In this document: in pieces, positions 44,127 to 53,020 of the stretch | Layout of the letters: each line of letters starts with the position of its first letter | Position numbering within the stretch: position 1 is the stretch's first letter | NCBI GenBank assembly: GCA_017541445.1 | Contig: JAFXZC010000009.1 | Coordinates: 1 to 64,000 of the forward strand | DNA: 64,000 nt | Reading direction: 5' to 3' | Source: Bacilli bacterium | GTDB taxonomy: Bacteria > Bacillota_I > Bacilli_A > RF39 > UBA660 | Notes under the pieces: model-generated | What the model saw: the letters and a program-made list of their open reading frames with translations, nothing else | Databases searched by the model: none | Told to the model about the DNA's origin: nothing | Program-made: the position numbers and the translations under genes

Positions 44127-44777
44127 ATGAAACCTACAATAACAGAATATGGAACATATAAAGGAAATCATTTATATTTATTTTTATTAAAAAATATAAT
44201 AAAAGATATTATAAAAAAAATATGTTATCCATTTGTATATTTATACTATACATTTAGATTTCATAATATATGGAATCTAAAAGAATATTTAGAAAAGAAT
44301 AATAAACAAGGTGGTTTATTAACATCCTTCTATTTAAATTATTTTAATAAAAGAAGTTCTTTTATAGGACAACATACTAAATTATCAGATATACCATGTT
44401 TCCCACATGGCTTATATGGCATATTTATATCAGAACAAGCTACTATTGGAAAGAATTGTGTAATATTTCATCATGTAACAATAGGAGCTAATACAATAAT
44501 AGGATCTAAATCATATGGTTATCCTACTATTGGAGATAATGTTTATATAGGATGTGGAGCCAAAATAATTGGTGGTATCCATATAGGAAATAATTGTCGT
44601 ATAGGAGCTGGTGCAATAGTAACAGAAGATATGAAAGATAATACAGTAGCTGTTTCTTCTCCAACTAGATTTATACAAAAAAAGAATCTAGATAATAGAT
44701 TTACTTTTAAAGGAAAAAATGATTATTTCTATTATAAAGATGGTGAATTTGTAAAATTAGAAAAGGAAGAAAATTAA
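44127..44777 (+). CDS. Left-handed beta-helix (hexapeptide) acetyltransferase, CysE-like
   Basis: The 216-residue protein has a helical N-terminal part and a hexapeptide-repeat domain (FISEQATIGKNCVIFHHVTIGANTIIG ... IGDNVYIGCGAKIIGGIHIGNNCRIGAGAIVTEDM). It resembles serine acetyltransferase with its conserved His pair in FHHVTIG, and the SPTRFI end; sugar acetyltransferases of surface polysaccharide loci look similar. ATG at 44127 is set by GGTGATAAAT. No cysK is next to it, so a cysteine-biosynthesis role is not shown by context. Confidence 0.78.
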   Translation: MKPTITEYGTYKGNHLYLFLLKNIIKDIIKKICYPFVYLYYTFRFHNIWNLKEYLEKNNKQGGLLTSFYLNYFNKRSSFIGQHTKLSDIPCFPHGLYGIFISEQATIGKNCVIFHHVTIGANTIIGSKSYGYPTIGDNVYIGCGAKIIGGIHIGNNCRIGAGAIVTEDMKDNTVAVSSPTRFIQKKNLDNRFTFKGKNDYFYYKDGEFVKLEKEEN

Positions 44778-44791
44778 TTTTTCTTCCTTTT
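44761..44791. terminator. Bidirectional terminator between convergent genes
   Basis: Inverted repeat AAAAGGAAGAAAA / TTTTTCTTCCTTTT around TTAA, overlapping the stop codons of both converging genes, which themselves share three bases. Confidence 0.82.
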
Positions 44792-46468
44792 AAATATCTT
44801 AAATATTTTATCAGTATATCTCTTTAAACCATTAGCTCCAAATACTTCATTAAATAAATTCATTCTCCAAGATACTAAGAAATATACAATAGCACCTATT
44901 AAAGCATTAATACCTAAATATAAAATAATACTAAAATTACTATCTATATTTAAAGGTATATAATGTCTAGAAATTAATACAACTATTAACATAAATATAC
45001 TAGGTATTAAAATCTTACCAATAGTTTTTAAAGCTGGTTTATAATTAATACTCTTTTCATCTTTCTTAACTAAATATAAAGCTAATATAGCAGATAAACT
45101 ATATCCGCAAGCACTTACTACTGGAACACCTAAATAACAAGGTATACCAATCCATTTAAATAAGAATAATGCAGGAATATTAAATATTAAATTAAATAAG
45201 AAACCTACAATAGTAATTAAATATACTTCTTTAAACTTATTTAATGATTGTAATATACTTGATGAAATCATATAAAAATTAATAGCTAAACCAATAAATA
45301 CTGATACAGATAACATATGACTACCAATATTAGCAGACATATATCCATCACCAATAGCATAGTTACCATAGAATATTGCCCATACTGGTTTAGATAATAA
45401 AGATAAACCAATAGTCATAGGTAATGCTATAAATGTAATCATTCTTAATGAAGTATTAATCTTTTCATTAACACCTTTCCAATCTTTTAAAGTAAAAGAT
45501 TCTACTATATTAGGTATTAAACTCATTGTCATTCCCATAGCAATACTTAATACAATAACATTTATCTTACCACACCATGTACTAGCACTAGTAGCTATAA
45601 ATTCTATAGTTTGTGTCTCATATATATTTATCCAATCTAAACCATACATTATCTCTAACATATCAGCAAACCCATATAATGAAGACATACAATTAATAAT
45701 AATATAAGGTAAAGCATATAACCATATCTTTTTAGCTATTTCTTTATTACTAATATTATCTTTTTCTTTTAATTCACCTAAACTAAGTTCTTCCTTATTA
45801 TTATGCATTCTAAATCTAACATAAAGATATGCAAATAAACCAGAAAAGAATGCACCAGTAAGTGCTACTTGAACACCTAATAAATATGATTTATCCCATA
45901 CATCAATAATTAAATAACAACCTATTAAAATAATACTTATTCTAATAATCTGTTCAATAACATTACTAACACTAGGTATATTAATTACATTATGACCTTG
46001 TAAATAACCTTTAGTAACACTTAAATAAGGTATTACTAATATAGCAAACGAAACACATCTAATAACAGAAGCAATACCTTCAGGAGTATTACCTCCTTTT
46101 AAATCATGTATTATTAAATGCCCTATTTGACCAGCAAATAAGAATAAAATAGCAAATATAATTATAGATGCATATCTCATTAATTTCATTGCCATTCTAT
46201 AAGCCCTAGCTTTAGCATCATACTTTTCTAAGGTATTATATTCTTTTGTAACTTTACTTATAGCAATAGGTAAACCAACAGTACTTATATCTAAAAACAT
46301 ATTATAAATACTATAAGCATATGCATATAATGCAGCACCTTGAGTACCTACCATCTTATAAAAAGGAATAACATATAGCATACCCATTATTTTAACTAAA
46401 ACAATACAAAAAGTAGCTATAAATGTTCCTTCTACAAAAGAACTTTTCCTTAACTTTTTCTCTTTCAT
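44774..46468 (-). CDS. MOP-superfamily flippase, MurJ/SpoVB-like
   Basis: The 564-residue protein has about fourteen membrane helices. It has the polysaccharide-transporter pattern of the Bacillus YtgP/SpoVB group (FVEGTFIATFCIVLVKIMG at the start, a GLPIAISK helix and charged residues within helices). Relatives flip lipid II or other undecaprenyl-linked sugars outward. It is the last gene of the aminotransferase/ATP-grasp operon, so it could alternatively export that pathway's product. GGAATGATTTT precedes the ATG. Confidence 0.85.
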   Translation of the reverse strand: MKEKKLRKSSFVEGTFIATFCIVLVKIMGMLYVIPFYKMVGTQGAALYAYAYSIYNMFLDISTVGLPIAISKVTKEYNTLEKYDAKARAYRMAMKLMRYASIIIFAILFLFAGQIGHLIIHDLKGGNTPEGIASVIRCVSFAILVIPYLSVTKGYLQGHNVINIPSVSNVIEQIIRISIILIGCYLIIDVWDKSYLLGVQVALTGAFFSGLFAYLYVRFRMHNNKEELSLGELKEKDNISNKEIAKKIWLYALPYIIINCMSSLYGFADMLEIMYGLDWINIYETQTIEFIATSASTWCGKINVIVLSIAMGMTMSLIPNIVESFTLKDWKGVNEKINTSLRMITFIALPMTIGLSLLSKPVWAIFYGNYAIGDGYMSANIGSHMLSVSVFIGLAINFYMISSSILQSLNKFKEVYLITIVGFLFNLIFNIPALFLFKWIGIPCYLGVPVVSACGYSLSAILALYLVKKDEKSINYKPALKTIGKILIPSIFMLIVVLISRHYIPLNIDSNFSIILYLGINALIGAIVYFLVSWRMNLFNEVFGANGLKRYTDKIFKIFKRKKN

Positions 46469-46478
46469 AAAATCATTC

Positions 46479-47369
46479 CTATTTTAATTTATCTTTAATA
46501 CAATTAACAAACTCTTTATATATATTTACTCTTTCTTCCTCATTAGGAATAGTTTCTATAAATAATTGAGGATCAATTAATTCTAATTCTAAAACCATAT
46601 TATTAACAATATCTACTCTCATAAAACAATAGTCTTTATATTCATCTATTTTATTAACTTTATCTATTATATTAATAATATCTTTATTTAAATCTTTTTT
46701 ATTTATATATTCAACACTTTGTCTATCAGTAAATACGCCAGGAAATCTCTTAATACCATACATTATCTTTTTATTAAATAATATTATAGAATATTCTCCA
46801 TTATTAATATCTTCTATAAAAGGTTGTAACATATAACCCTTGTTGATATCTTCTATCTTATCAACATCTTTAATATCATTAATAATATATGTATTATTAC
46901 CACTAGCACTAATAATTGGTTTTAAAACACTCTTTTTATCTATAACAATATCTTTCTTATCATAAATAAATTTAGTATCAATACAATCTATATTATATTT
47001 CTTAAATAAATTATATTGATTCTCTTTACTTATATTATTCTCTATTATAGAACTACTATTAATAGTAATACCTTCTCTATGAGTAATAAAATTATTAAAA
47101 TTAACTAAATCATTTTGGTAACCCCAAACACTTCTAACTATTACATTAGAACTACATTTGATATCTTTATAAGACATAATATTACTATTAATACCATCTT
47201 TCATTAAATAGTAACATAGATTAATATCTTCTTTTACTCTATTAGCATATTTATCGCTACTAGCAATAATTAACTCTTTATCAAAAGAATGATTCTTTCT
47301 ATATATACTATTTCTTAATAGTAAACCTTTTAATCTACATCTATATACTATATTCTTAAACTTTTTCAT
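46479..47369 (-). CDS. ATP-grasp ligase (RimK/DcsG-like)
   Basis: The 296-residue protein shows the ATP-grasp order: NVIVRSVWGYQNDLVNF (like the RSTWDY block of DcsG-type enzymes), VLKPIISASGNNTYII, MLQPFIEDINNGEYSIILF (the conserved Glu-Tyr-Ser) and a metal site in LELELIDPQLF. ATP-grasp enzymes join a carboxylate to an amine through an acyl phosphate. The start overlaps the end of the aminotransferase by 14 bases, and the flippase follows 10 bases later, so the three act together. The substrate is not known. Confidence 0.82.
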   Translation of the reverse strand: MKKFKNIVYRCRLKGLLLRNSIYRKNHSFDKELIIASSDKYANRVKEDINLCYYLMKDGINSNIMSYKDIKCSSNVIVRSVWGYQNDLVNFNNFITHREGITINSSSIIENNISKENQYNLFKKYNIDCIDTKFIYDKKDIVIDKKSVLKPIISASGNNTYIINDIKDVDKIEDINKGYMLQPFIEDINNGEYSIILFNKKIMYGIKRFPGVFTDRQSVEYINKKDLNKDIINIIDKVNKIDEYKDYCFMRVDIVNNMVLELELIDPQLFIETIPNEEERVNIYKEFVNCIKDKLK

Positions 47370-48960
47370 CAGTTAATTCCTCTACTACTTGACCAATAAT
47401 AGAATAATTCTTTACTAATGCAGGTAATTCTAATGCAAAATTAGTTCTAGCAACCATTTCATCTTCATATGGCCAAGACATATTTAATCCCATTAAATAT
47501 TTAATCTTACCTCTATTATAGAATATCTTTAATAAGTCAAATTCACCATTAATCTTTTCGCCACGATAGTATTTACCTTTTAATTTAGTAAAATCTACTA
47601 CTAAAAAGAAACCAGATTGAGGGAATGTACCTTTTCTAATATCTACTCCTTCAATACCTTTTAACAATTTATTAACTTTAGCTTCATCTTTAACAATAGT
47701 CCTAAGATCTTTAATAATTTTATTTCTATTAGATTCCTTAACACTATCAATACCATTTATTAAAGCACATGTAAAATCTAATCTATATAAATACTCAGCC
47801 ATTAAAGGTTTAAAATAATGATTATATGCTCTATATCTAAAATTAGTACCATTAAAAGCACCTCTTAAAGCATTAACTTGAGGAACAGGAATAGAATCCA
47901 TAGTTTCAAATATTCTAGCAGCAATACCCCAATAAATAGGTGCTGGACATACTATAACTCCAGCTCTAAAACCAGCTACTCCATAAGCTTTACTAATACC
48001 AAATAAACTAATAGTATTATTAAAATACTTAGGAATACTAGCTATAGGAAATGCTTTATTATCTTGATCATAACATAAATCTCTATAAATTAAATCATCT
48101 ATAATAAAAGTACCTCTATCTAAACATACTTGAGCAAAATCTTCTATTAATTTAATATCTTTCTTACTCATAACATTTCCAATAGGATTATGAGGATTTA
48201 AATTTAAATAAGCAGCTACTTTAGGAATATATCCTAATTTACCATCTTTAAATTCTTTTCTTAATTCTTCATTTAATTTATCTATTTTTTTAGCTAATTT
48301 ATCAGGATTAATTAAAAAATTATCTTCTTCTTCTAAATTAATTATTTCTACTCTTAAATTATTTCTTTCTGGACATAAAGTAAAAATACCATAATTAGGT
48401 CCACTTATTAAAATAATATCATAAGGTCTAGCAATAACATCTAATATCATATTAAAAGCATGTGTAGTACTACAAGTAAAAACTACATTTTGTAAAGAAA
48501 GACCTTCATATCCATCTTTTTTATGTTTAGTAAAACCTTCCCTATATAAATATTCAATAAAATCAATTCTAGCATCTCTAGAACCAGTAGTAGCAGGATA
48601 CTCATAAACATGTTTATCTAACGAAAAATTTCTTAAAGGCAAAGTACAACCTGCAAAAGGACGATATTTCATAGGTGATCCACTATCTAAACTATCATAT
48701 TCTGACATATTAGGTACTTTATCATCGCCATATTTTTCTAATTCAACATTTAACAAATCCCAACCATCCATTATTTTTTTAACAGCAGGATAAAATTCTC
48801 TACCATCAGGTCTCTTTTTCATAACTATATGACTTTCCCCTAATTCTGGCTTGGACTTTAATAAATCTCTTAAAGACTTAGGATACTTACTATAATCATG
48901 ATCTACTTCATCTATTTTCATACCTATATGTAACATTTTTTTGATTTTATCTTTTATCAT
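47356..48960 (-). CDS. PLP-dependent class I/II aminotransferase
   Basis: The 534-residue enzyme has fold type I hallmarks: YPATTGSRDARIDF, STTHAFNMILDV, NLNPHNPIGN, IDDLIYRDL and the PLP lysine in LFGISKAYGVAGFRAG. It is about 130 residues longer than a common aspartate aminotransferase, mainly through N-terminal and near-C-terminal insertions. The start at 48960 follows AAAGAGGGATTTCCT. It heads an operon with the ATP-grasp ligase and flippase. The amino acid used cannot be read from the motifs. Confidence 0.88.
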   Translation of the reverse strand: MIKDKIKKMLHIGMKIDEVDHDYSKYPKSLRDLLKSKPELGESHIVMKKRPDGREFYPAVKKIMDGWDLLNVELEKYGDDKVPNMSEYDSLDSGSPMKYRPFAGCTLPLRNFSLDKHVYEYPATTGSRDARIDFIEYLYREGFTKHKKDGYEGLSLQNVVFTCSTTHAFNMILDVIARPYDIILISGPNYGIFTLCPERNNLRVEIINLEEEDNFLINPDKLAKKIDKLNEELRKEFKDGKLGYIPKVAAYLNLNPHNPIGNVMSKKDIKLIEDFAQVCLDRGTFIIDDLIYRDLCYDQDNKAFPIASIPKYFNNTISLFGISKAYGVAGFRAGVIVCPAPIYWGIAARIFETMDSIPVPQVNALRGAFNGTNFRYRAYNHYFKPLMAEYLYRLDFTCALINGIDSVKESNRNKIIKDLRTIVKDEAKVNKLLKGIEGVDIRKGTFPQSGFFLVVDFTKLKGKYYRGEKINGEFDLLKIFYNRGKIKYLMGLNMSWPYEDEMVARTNFALELPALVKNYSIIGQVVEELTDEKV

Positions 48961-49056
48961 AGGAAATCCCTCTTTCCCATTAATATAATACCATATATAA
49001 GCATTCAAATACCAATTTTCCCTGTAAGGACTTTACACATATAAAATAAAAATATA

Positions 49057-49085
49057 TTCAAAATAAAAATAACCAATGATAAAAT
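49057..49085 (+). promoter_or_regulatory. Promoter of the type VII substrate island
   Basis: TTCAAA (49057-49062), 17-base spacer, TAAAAT (49080-49085), then TAGGAGGATG at proper distance before the ATG of the first gene. Confidence 0.6.
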
Positions 49086-49104
49086 GAAGATAGGAGGATG
49101 ACAT

Positions 49105-50283
49105 ATGGCAGTTGAAATATCAAACTATGATGTAGGTCCTATAGTTAACAATATTACGGATGCAAAAAAACTTGTTGATGAAGCCAAAAGCCTTATCACA
49201 CAAGCTAAAAGCCAAGTACCTAGTCAAATATCAGGTGATTTTGATGTATCATCTTTAACTAATAATTTAGATGAAATAGCAAAAAGATGCGATTTTGCTT
49301 CCAACGGTATTACTGATAATGTAAATAATTATAAAAATTATGAACAAAATAACTATAGTGGAACTTTTGGTGCTGCATTAAAAGAATTAGATCCTGAGGC
49401 TTATAATAGCATTTCCAGTGCAAATAAATTCTACTGGGATTATCTAATTCATACAAATGCCTCACCTGTTAAAGCAGATGCATCATTCTTTGCCAATTTA
49501 AAAACTGGCTCATTTGATAATTCAACTGGAGTTTACAGTGTATACGATTCCAAATCTGGAACATCGTATTCATATCATGTAAGCTCTGGAACATTAACAA
49601 CCACATATTCAGATGGAAAATCGACAAAAGGATATGTTGCCTACTTCTATCCGCCTGGAAATACTGATTATAGTAATATGAATACTATAACATTCTTACC
49701 AGGGTCCGGGGAACATCCTAGTTCGAGTCATTATGTGTTAGATAGTAACAATGGCGTGAAAACCGTTCTATCAGGTAAAACACAAGCCTTGATAATATCG
49801 CCACAGGATTCTGAAAACTACTCAAATGTAGCAGACAAGGTTATTAATAGTACAACCTTTGCAAAATCTTTCCTAAATCAAAACTCCAACTGTTCAAATA
49901 GCTTAGTAGGATTCTCTGCTGGATCAATATCAGCAGTAAAAATTGCAAATTTAACGAATCTCTACGATGTAATAGTACCAGTTAATGGAGCAGGTTATAA
50001 TCTTTCTGAAAACCTAAAAAATAAACAATTCATTATTATGGAAAGTTCTGGAGACAGAGAAAGTTTTATAAGTAATGCAGTTAAATTAACCGATTACTTA
50101 AAATCAATTGGAAACGATAATGTAACAATTGTATCCAATAGTGATTCTTTATTACATGCAGGTTTAAAAAATGGTTATAACACACAAAGAGCCAATGATA
50201 GTAAATGGGGCGGCCATTCAAGTGCATGGCACATGATTGGAAATTCAGGTCTTATGGAATATCTTGGCGACATAAAAAATTAG
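49105..50283 (+). CDS. Type VII secretion substrate with alpha/beta-hydrolase domain
   Basis: The 392-residue protein has about 85 N-terminal residues of helical hairpin like the LXG/WXG group. A linker and an alpha/beta-hydrolase-like domain follow, with FLPGSGEHP (oxyanion region), nucleophile elbow GFSAG (Ser271), a GDRE acid (Asp317) and a C-terminal WHMIGNSGLMEYL with His376. A lipase or esterase effector is likely. No signal peptide exists. The three following genes encode two WXG100 proteins and another effector-like protein, so secretion through a type VII machine is inferred. Codon use differs from neighbours (more GCC, TCC, CTC), suggesting transfer. An inserted GC-rich stretch near 49,705 stands out. 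Confidence 0.7.
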   Translation: MAVEISNYDVGPIVNNITDAKKLVDEAKSLITQAKSQVPSQISGDFDVSSLTNNLDEIAKRCDFASNGITDNVNNYKNYEQNNYSGTFGAALKELDPEAYNSISSANKFYWDYLIHTNASPVKADASFFANLKTGSFDNSTGVYSVYDSKSGTSYSYHVSSGTLTTTYSDGKSTKGYVAYFYPPGNTDYSNMNTITFLPGSGEHPSSSHYVLDSNNGVKTVLSGKTQALIISPQDSENYSNVADKVINSTTFAKSFLNQNSNCSNSLVGFSAGSISAVKIANLTNLYDVIVPVNGAGYNLSENLKNKQFIIMESSGDRESFISNAVKLTDYLKSIGNDNVTIVSNSDSLLHAGLKNGYNTQRANDSKWGGHSSAWHMIGNSGLMEYLGDIKN

Positions 50284-50296
50284 ATAGGAGAAATTT

Positions 50297-50608
50297 ATGG
50301 CTTATGAAGACGGACTACTAGTAAGTGGTCAAGAATTATCAAACACTAGTGCAGATGCACAAGATTATTTAACAAGATTCAATAATGCAACAACAGAATT
50401 TAATAATTTAACAGATCAACTTGAAGAATCTTGGAGTGGAGCCGACTATAATGCAATGAAAGCAAACCTTCGTGCAAAGTTGAATCCACTAACAGATCCA
50501 AATACTGGATCAATTACAACATTAATAAAGGACATTACTAAAGAATTGGATGAACATAATGAAACATATAGTAACATTCAAAAAAGTAATGAATCAGATT
50601 GGGGGTAA
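50297..50608 (+). CDS. WXG100-family protein (first)
   Basis: The 103-residue protein is a helix-turn-helix hairpin with the turn motif SWSGADY in the middle, the hallmark of WXG100 (ESAT-6-like) proteins, and lies 13 bases after the hydrolase gene. These form dimers that are carried through or help load the type VII system. The C-terminal half ends in charged helix HNETYSNIQKSNESDWG. Confidence 0.85.
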   Translation: MAYEDGLLVSGQELSNTSADAQDYLTRFNNATTEFNNLTDQLEESWSGADYNAMKANLRAKLNPLTDPNTGSITTLIKDITKELDEHNETYSNIQKSNESDWG

Positions 50609-50613
50609 TTAGA

Positions 50614-50895
50614 ATGGGAAATACAAATTATAATATTGATGTTAAATTCCAAGATGCCAAAGATAAAGCAAATGCTATGGCACAGGAAATAACAGTTATG
50701 AAAAACATTCTTAATGCTCTCGATGAGCAATTAAATGGAATGACATGGAGTGGCCAACAAGCTGCTGACTTCAAAAAAAGAATTACGGACGCTAAAGCTG
50801 AATTAGATTCTGTATATACAAATTATGTACAGAAAATTCCAGAACAAGCTGAAATTTCAATTAGAAAATATCAAAACGAAGAACAAAAAGTATAA
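50614..50895 (+). CDS. WXG100-family protein (second)
   Basis: The 93-residue protein has the two helices joined by GMTWSGQQAADF. A secretion-type end, YxxxD/E-like, is seen loosely near IRKYQNEEQ. ATG at 50614 is favoured by GGGGGTAATT before it; an earlier in-frame start overlaps the preceding gene. Together with the first WXG100 protein it probably makes a heterodimeric partner of the flanking effectors. Confidence 0.85.
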   Translation: MGNTNYNIDVKFQDAKDKANAMAQEITVMKNILNALDEQLNGMTWSGQQAADFKKRITDAKAELDSVYTNYVQKIPEQAEISIRKYQNEEQKV

Positions 50896-50913
50896 AAATA
50901 AAGGATTGGTTTT

Positions 50914-52008
50914 ATGGCATCACAACCTATATATGCTGGTGATACTGCTGCTAAACTAAAAAAGAGCCAAGATAATCTTATTAATGCTGCTAAATTATTA
51001 GAAAGCGCTAATAAGACAATTAATGATAATTTATCTGGAGCTGAATTTGCTGCCGCAATAAAATACATCGAAAAAATAATGGATTTAATGTCTGATGAAG
51101 TAGATGATACTAATACAGCATTAAATAAATTAACTGACTTGGTCAATAATTACAATAGTAATTTATACGATGATAAAGGCAACAAAATTAGTGTTAGTAG
51201 TGTTAATTACCGCAGCGGAAAAAAATTAACTTATGCTAAAATTACACCTTCGACCGCCCAAGAAGTTACTGGTACATCTGGTATTAAAGGAATAGATGCA
51301 TCTACTGATGTATCATCAAACGGTAGTGCTAGTAATACCCAAAGAAATGGTACATCAGGCAATAGTACCTATAATTATAGTACAGGTGGAGGATCTAGAA
51401 GATCTTATAACAACAGTAATGGGTCGAATGTTGCAAATTATAACACATATAGTTATACATCTTCATCAGCACAATCTGGACATATAACTGACTATAAAGA
51501 TTATATTGTTGCTGAAGGAGCAACATCATTATCTGATTATGTTAGTTTCTTAAGATCCAAAGGAATATGCCAAGATACTAAATCAGAATACGGAGGCAAA
51601 TGTTTAGGTTTTGCCTATACACAAGCCTACGGTTATTTTATTAACGATAGATCCCTTGTTCCCGATAATGGCAAAAATTATAAATATGCCACTAAATTTA
51701 GAGGAGTTGATGGTACTAAAGAACAAATACTTACCGAAATTTATAATGAAATTAAGGCAGGTAGACCAGTAATATTACAAGTTAATGGAAATAAATCCGG
51801 AACTTCAAGACACTTCGTTACTGTTGTTGGATTCAAAAAAACAGTACAAAGTGCTTCCGAACTTAAAGAAACTGACTTATTAATATTAGATAGTTGGGAT
51901 GCAAGAATCGAAACTATGAATGGTAAAGGATCAGGAACACGTTTCATGACCCAAGGTACAGAAACAGGTAATGGGAACTATGGTTATAGAATTTATAAAA
52001 TGAGATAA
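50914..52008 (+). CDS. Type VII substrate with papain/C39-like cysteine peptidase domain
   Basis: The 364-residue protein has a WXG-like helical N-terminus (about 1-85), a Ser/Asn/Gly/Thr-rich linker (about 130-190) and a C-terminal domain. That domain has GGKCLGFAYTQAYGYF (Cys230), TSRHFVTVVGF (His300) and LLILDSWDAR (Asp326 or Asp329), the order and spacing of a papain-like or C39-type peptidase. No signal peptide. Such layout is typical of polymorphic toxins or wall hydrolases sent out by type VII systems. No immunity gene is evident. AAAGGATTGGTTTT precedes the ATG. Confidence 0.72.
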   Translation: MASQPIYAGDTAAKLKKSQDNLINAAKLLESANKTINDNLSGAEFAAAIKYIEKIMDLMSDEVDDTNTALNKLTDLVNNYNSNLYDDKGNKISVSSVNYRSGKKLTYAKITPSTAQEVTGTSGIKGIDASTDVSSNGSASNTQRNGTSGNSTYNYSTGGGSRRSYNNSNGSNVANYNTYSYTSSSAQSGHITDYKDYIVAEGATSLSDYVSFLRSKGICQDTKSEYGGKCLGFAYTQAYGYFINDRSLVPDNGKNYKYATKFRGVDGTKEQILTEIYNEIKAGRPVILQVNGNKSGTSRHFVTVVGFKKTVQSASELKETDLLILDSWDARIETMNGKGSGTRFMTQGTETGNGNYGYRIYKMR

Positions 52009-52009
52009 A

Positions 52010-52029
52010 AAGGAATGGTTAAAATGTAA
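52010..52029 (+). pseudogene. Vestigial start: RBS and ATG directly followed by a stop
   Basis: After the effector gene comes AAAAAGGAATGGTTAAA then ATGTAATAA (ATG 52024-52026, TAA 52027-52029). The leader is nearly the same as the one before the 50914 gene (AAAGGATTGGTTTT). It looks like the translation start of a lost downstream gene. Confidence 0.4.
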
Positions 52030-52030
52030 T

Positions 52031-52060
52031 AAAAAAAGAAGTTGTAAAACTTCTTTTTTT
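52031..52060. terminator. Bidirectional terminator closing the type VII island
   Basis: Thirteen-bp perfect stem (52031-52043 with 52048-52060) around GTAA, with A- and T-runs on the two sides. It ends both the plus-strand island and the minus-strand ATP-grasp gene. Confidence 0.88.
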
Positions 52061-52964
52061 ATTCAAACATTTTTAAAATAGCTTTTCTATACATATTTTT
52101 AACTTTATTATATCCATCTTTACCTATTTCAATATAATTCTTACACATAACCCCACTATTTAATTCCATAATATATAATTCATCATCAACAGTATGTATA
52201 ATATCAATACTACCAAAACCTAAACCTATCTTACTATTAATATCTTTAGCAAAATTTAATAATCTATCATATAATTCATTATTTTCTAATTCAAAAGATC
52301 TAGATCCTTGAGATAAATTAAATCTCCAATCATATTCAAATACCTCATCTTTACCAAGTACTCTATCATAAGATGAATCTAATTCTTTATTAGAGAAATA
52401 ATTATTATTAAAATCTAATAATAACTCTTTTATAGTATGTATATTATCCCCTTTTACAACAGGTCTTTCCTTACCATAACATATTTGACATTCGCCATCT
52501 AACATAATAAATCTATATTCATTTTTAATATTATAAAAAGGACACATACTTATAGAAAAATTTCTTTTTAGTAAATAATGTAAATTACTATCAATATCTT
52601 CTTCTTTAGTAATATGAATAACATTATTACCACAAGTACCTTCATTAGGTTTTAAAACAATACTATTATTATGTTTATAAAAATAATCTAATACATATTC
52701 ATAGTTATCTTCATAATTATCATTTCTAAATAAAATATTATATTCAATAGATTTTAATCCTTTATTACGTAATACTTCATACATAGCATATTTATCATCT
52801 ATTACCAAACCAATACCATGTTTATTTAAATCAAATTTATAACCACATATAAATCTAGTTTTATTATCTTTTTCTAACATAGTAATCCAATCTTTAGATA
52901 AAAGACTATATTTAATACCTTCTTCTTCACAAATATCTTTTAATAAACTATGAAATTCTTCCAT
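52059..52964 (-). CDS. ATP-grasp ligase, cyanophycin-synthetase/GshF-like
   Basis: The 301-residue protein has SIVLKPNEGTCGNNVIHITKEED (P-loop-like part), EYRFIMLDGECQICYGKERPVVKGDNIHTIKELL, which is very like the CphA and GshF ATP-grasp centre, and the metal-binding GFGSIDIIHTVDDELYIMELNSG. It probably couples an amino acid or peptide to an amine with ATP. It is not close in sequence to the ATP-grasp protein at 46479. It stands alone with its own terminator/promoter unit next to the type VII island and metK. Substrate unknown. Confidence 0.8.
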   Translation of the reverse strand: MEEFHSLLKDICEEEGIKYSLLSKDWITMLEKDNKTRFICGYKFDLNKHGIGLVIDDKYAMYEVLRNKGLKSIEYNILFRNDNYEDNYEYVLDYFYKHNNSIVLKPNEGTCGNNVIHITKEEDIDSNLHYLLKRNFSISMCPFYNIKNEYRFIMLDGECQICYGKERPVVKGDNIHTIKELLLDFNNNYFSNKELDSSYDRVLGKDEVFEYDWRFNLSQGSRSFELENNELYDRLLNFAKDINSKIGLGFGSIDIIHTVDDELYIMELNSGVMCKNYIEIGKDGYNKVKNMYRKAILKMFE

Positions 52965-52981
52965 AAAATCACCTAAAAGAC

Positions 52982-53020
52982 ATTATAACATAAAAAAAGA
53001 CTAATATAACATTAGTCTTT
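52982..53020 (-). terminator. metK terminator fused to the ATP-grasp promoter
   Basis: Stem AGACTAAT/ATTAGTCT and seven Ts, with the T-run leading into TATGTTATAAT (52982-52992), the extended -10 of the next gene. Confidence 0.82.
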
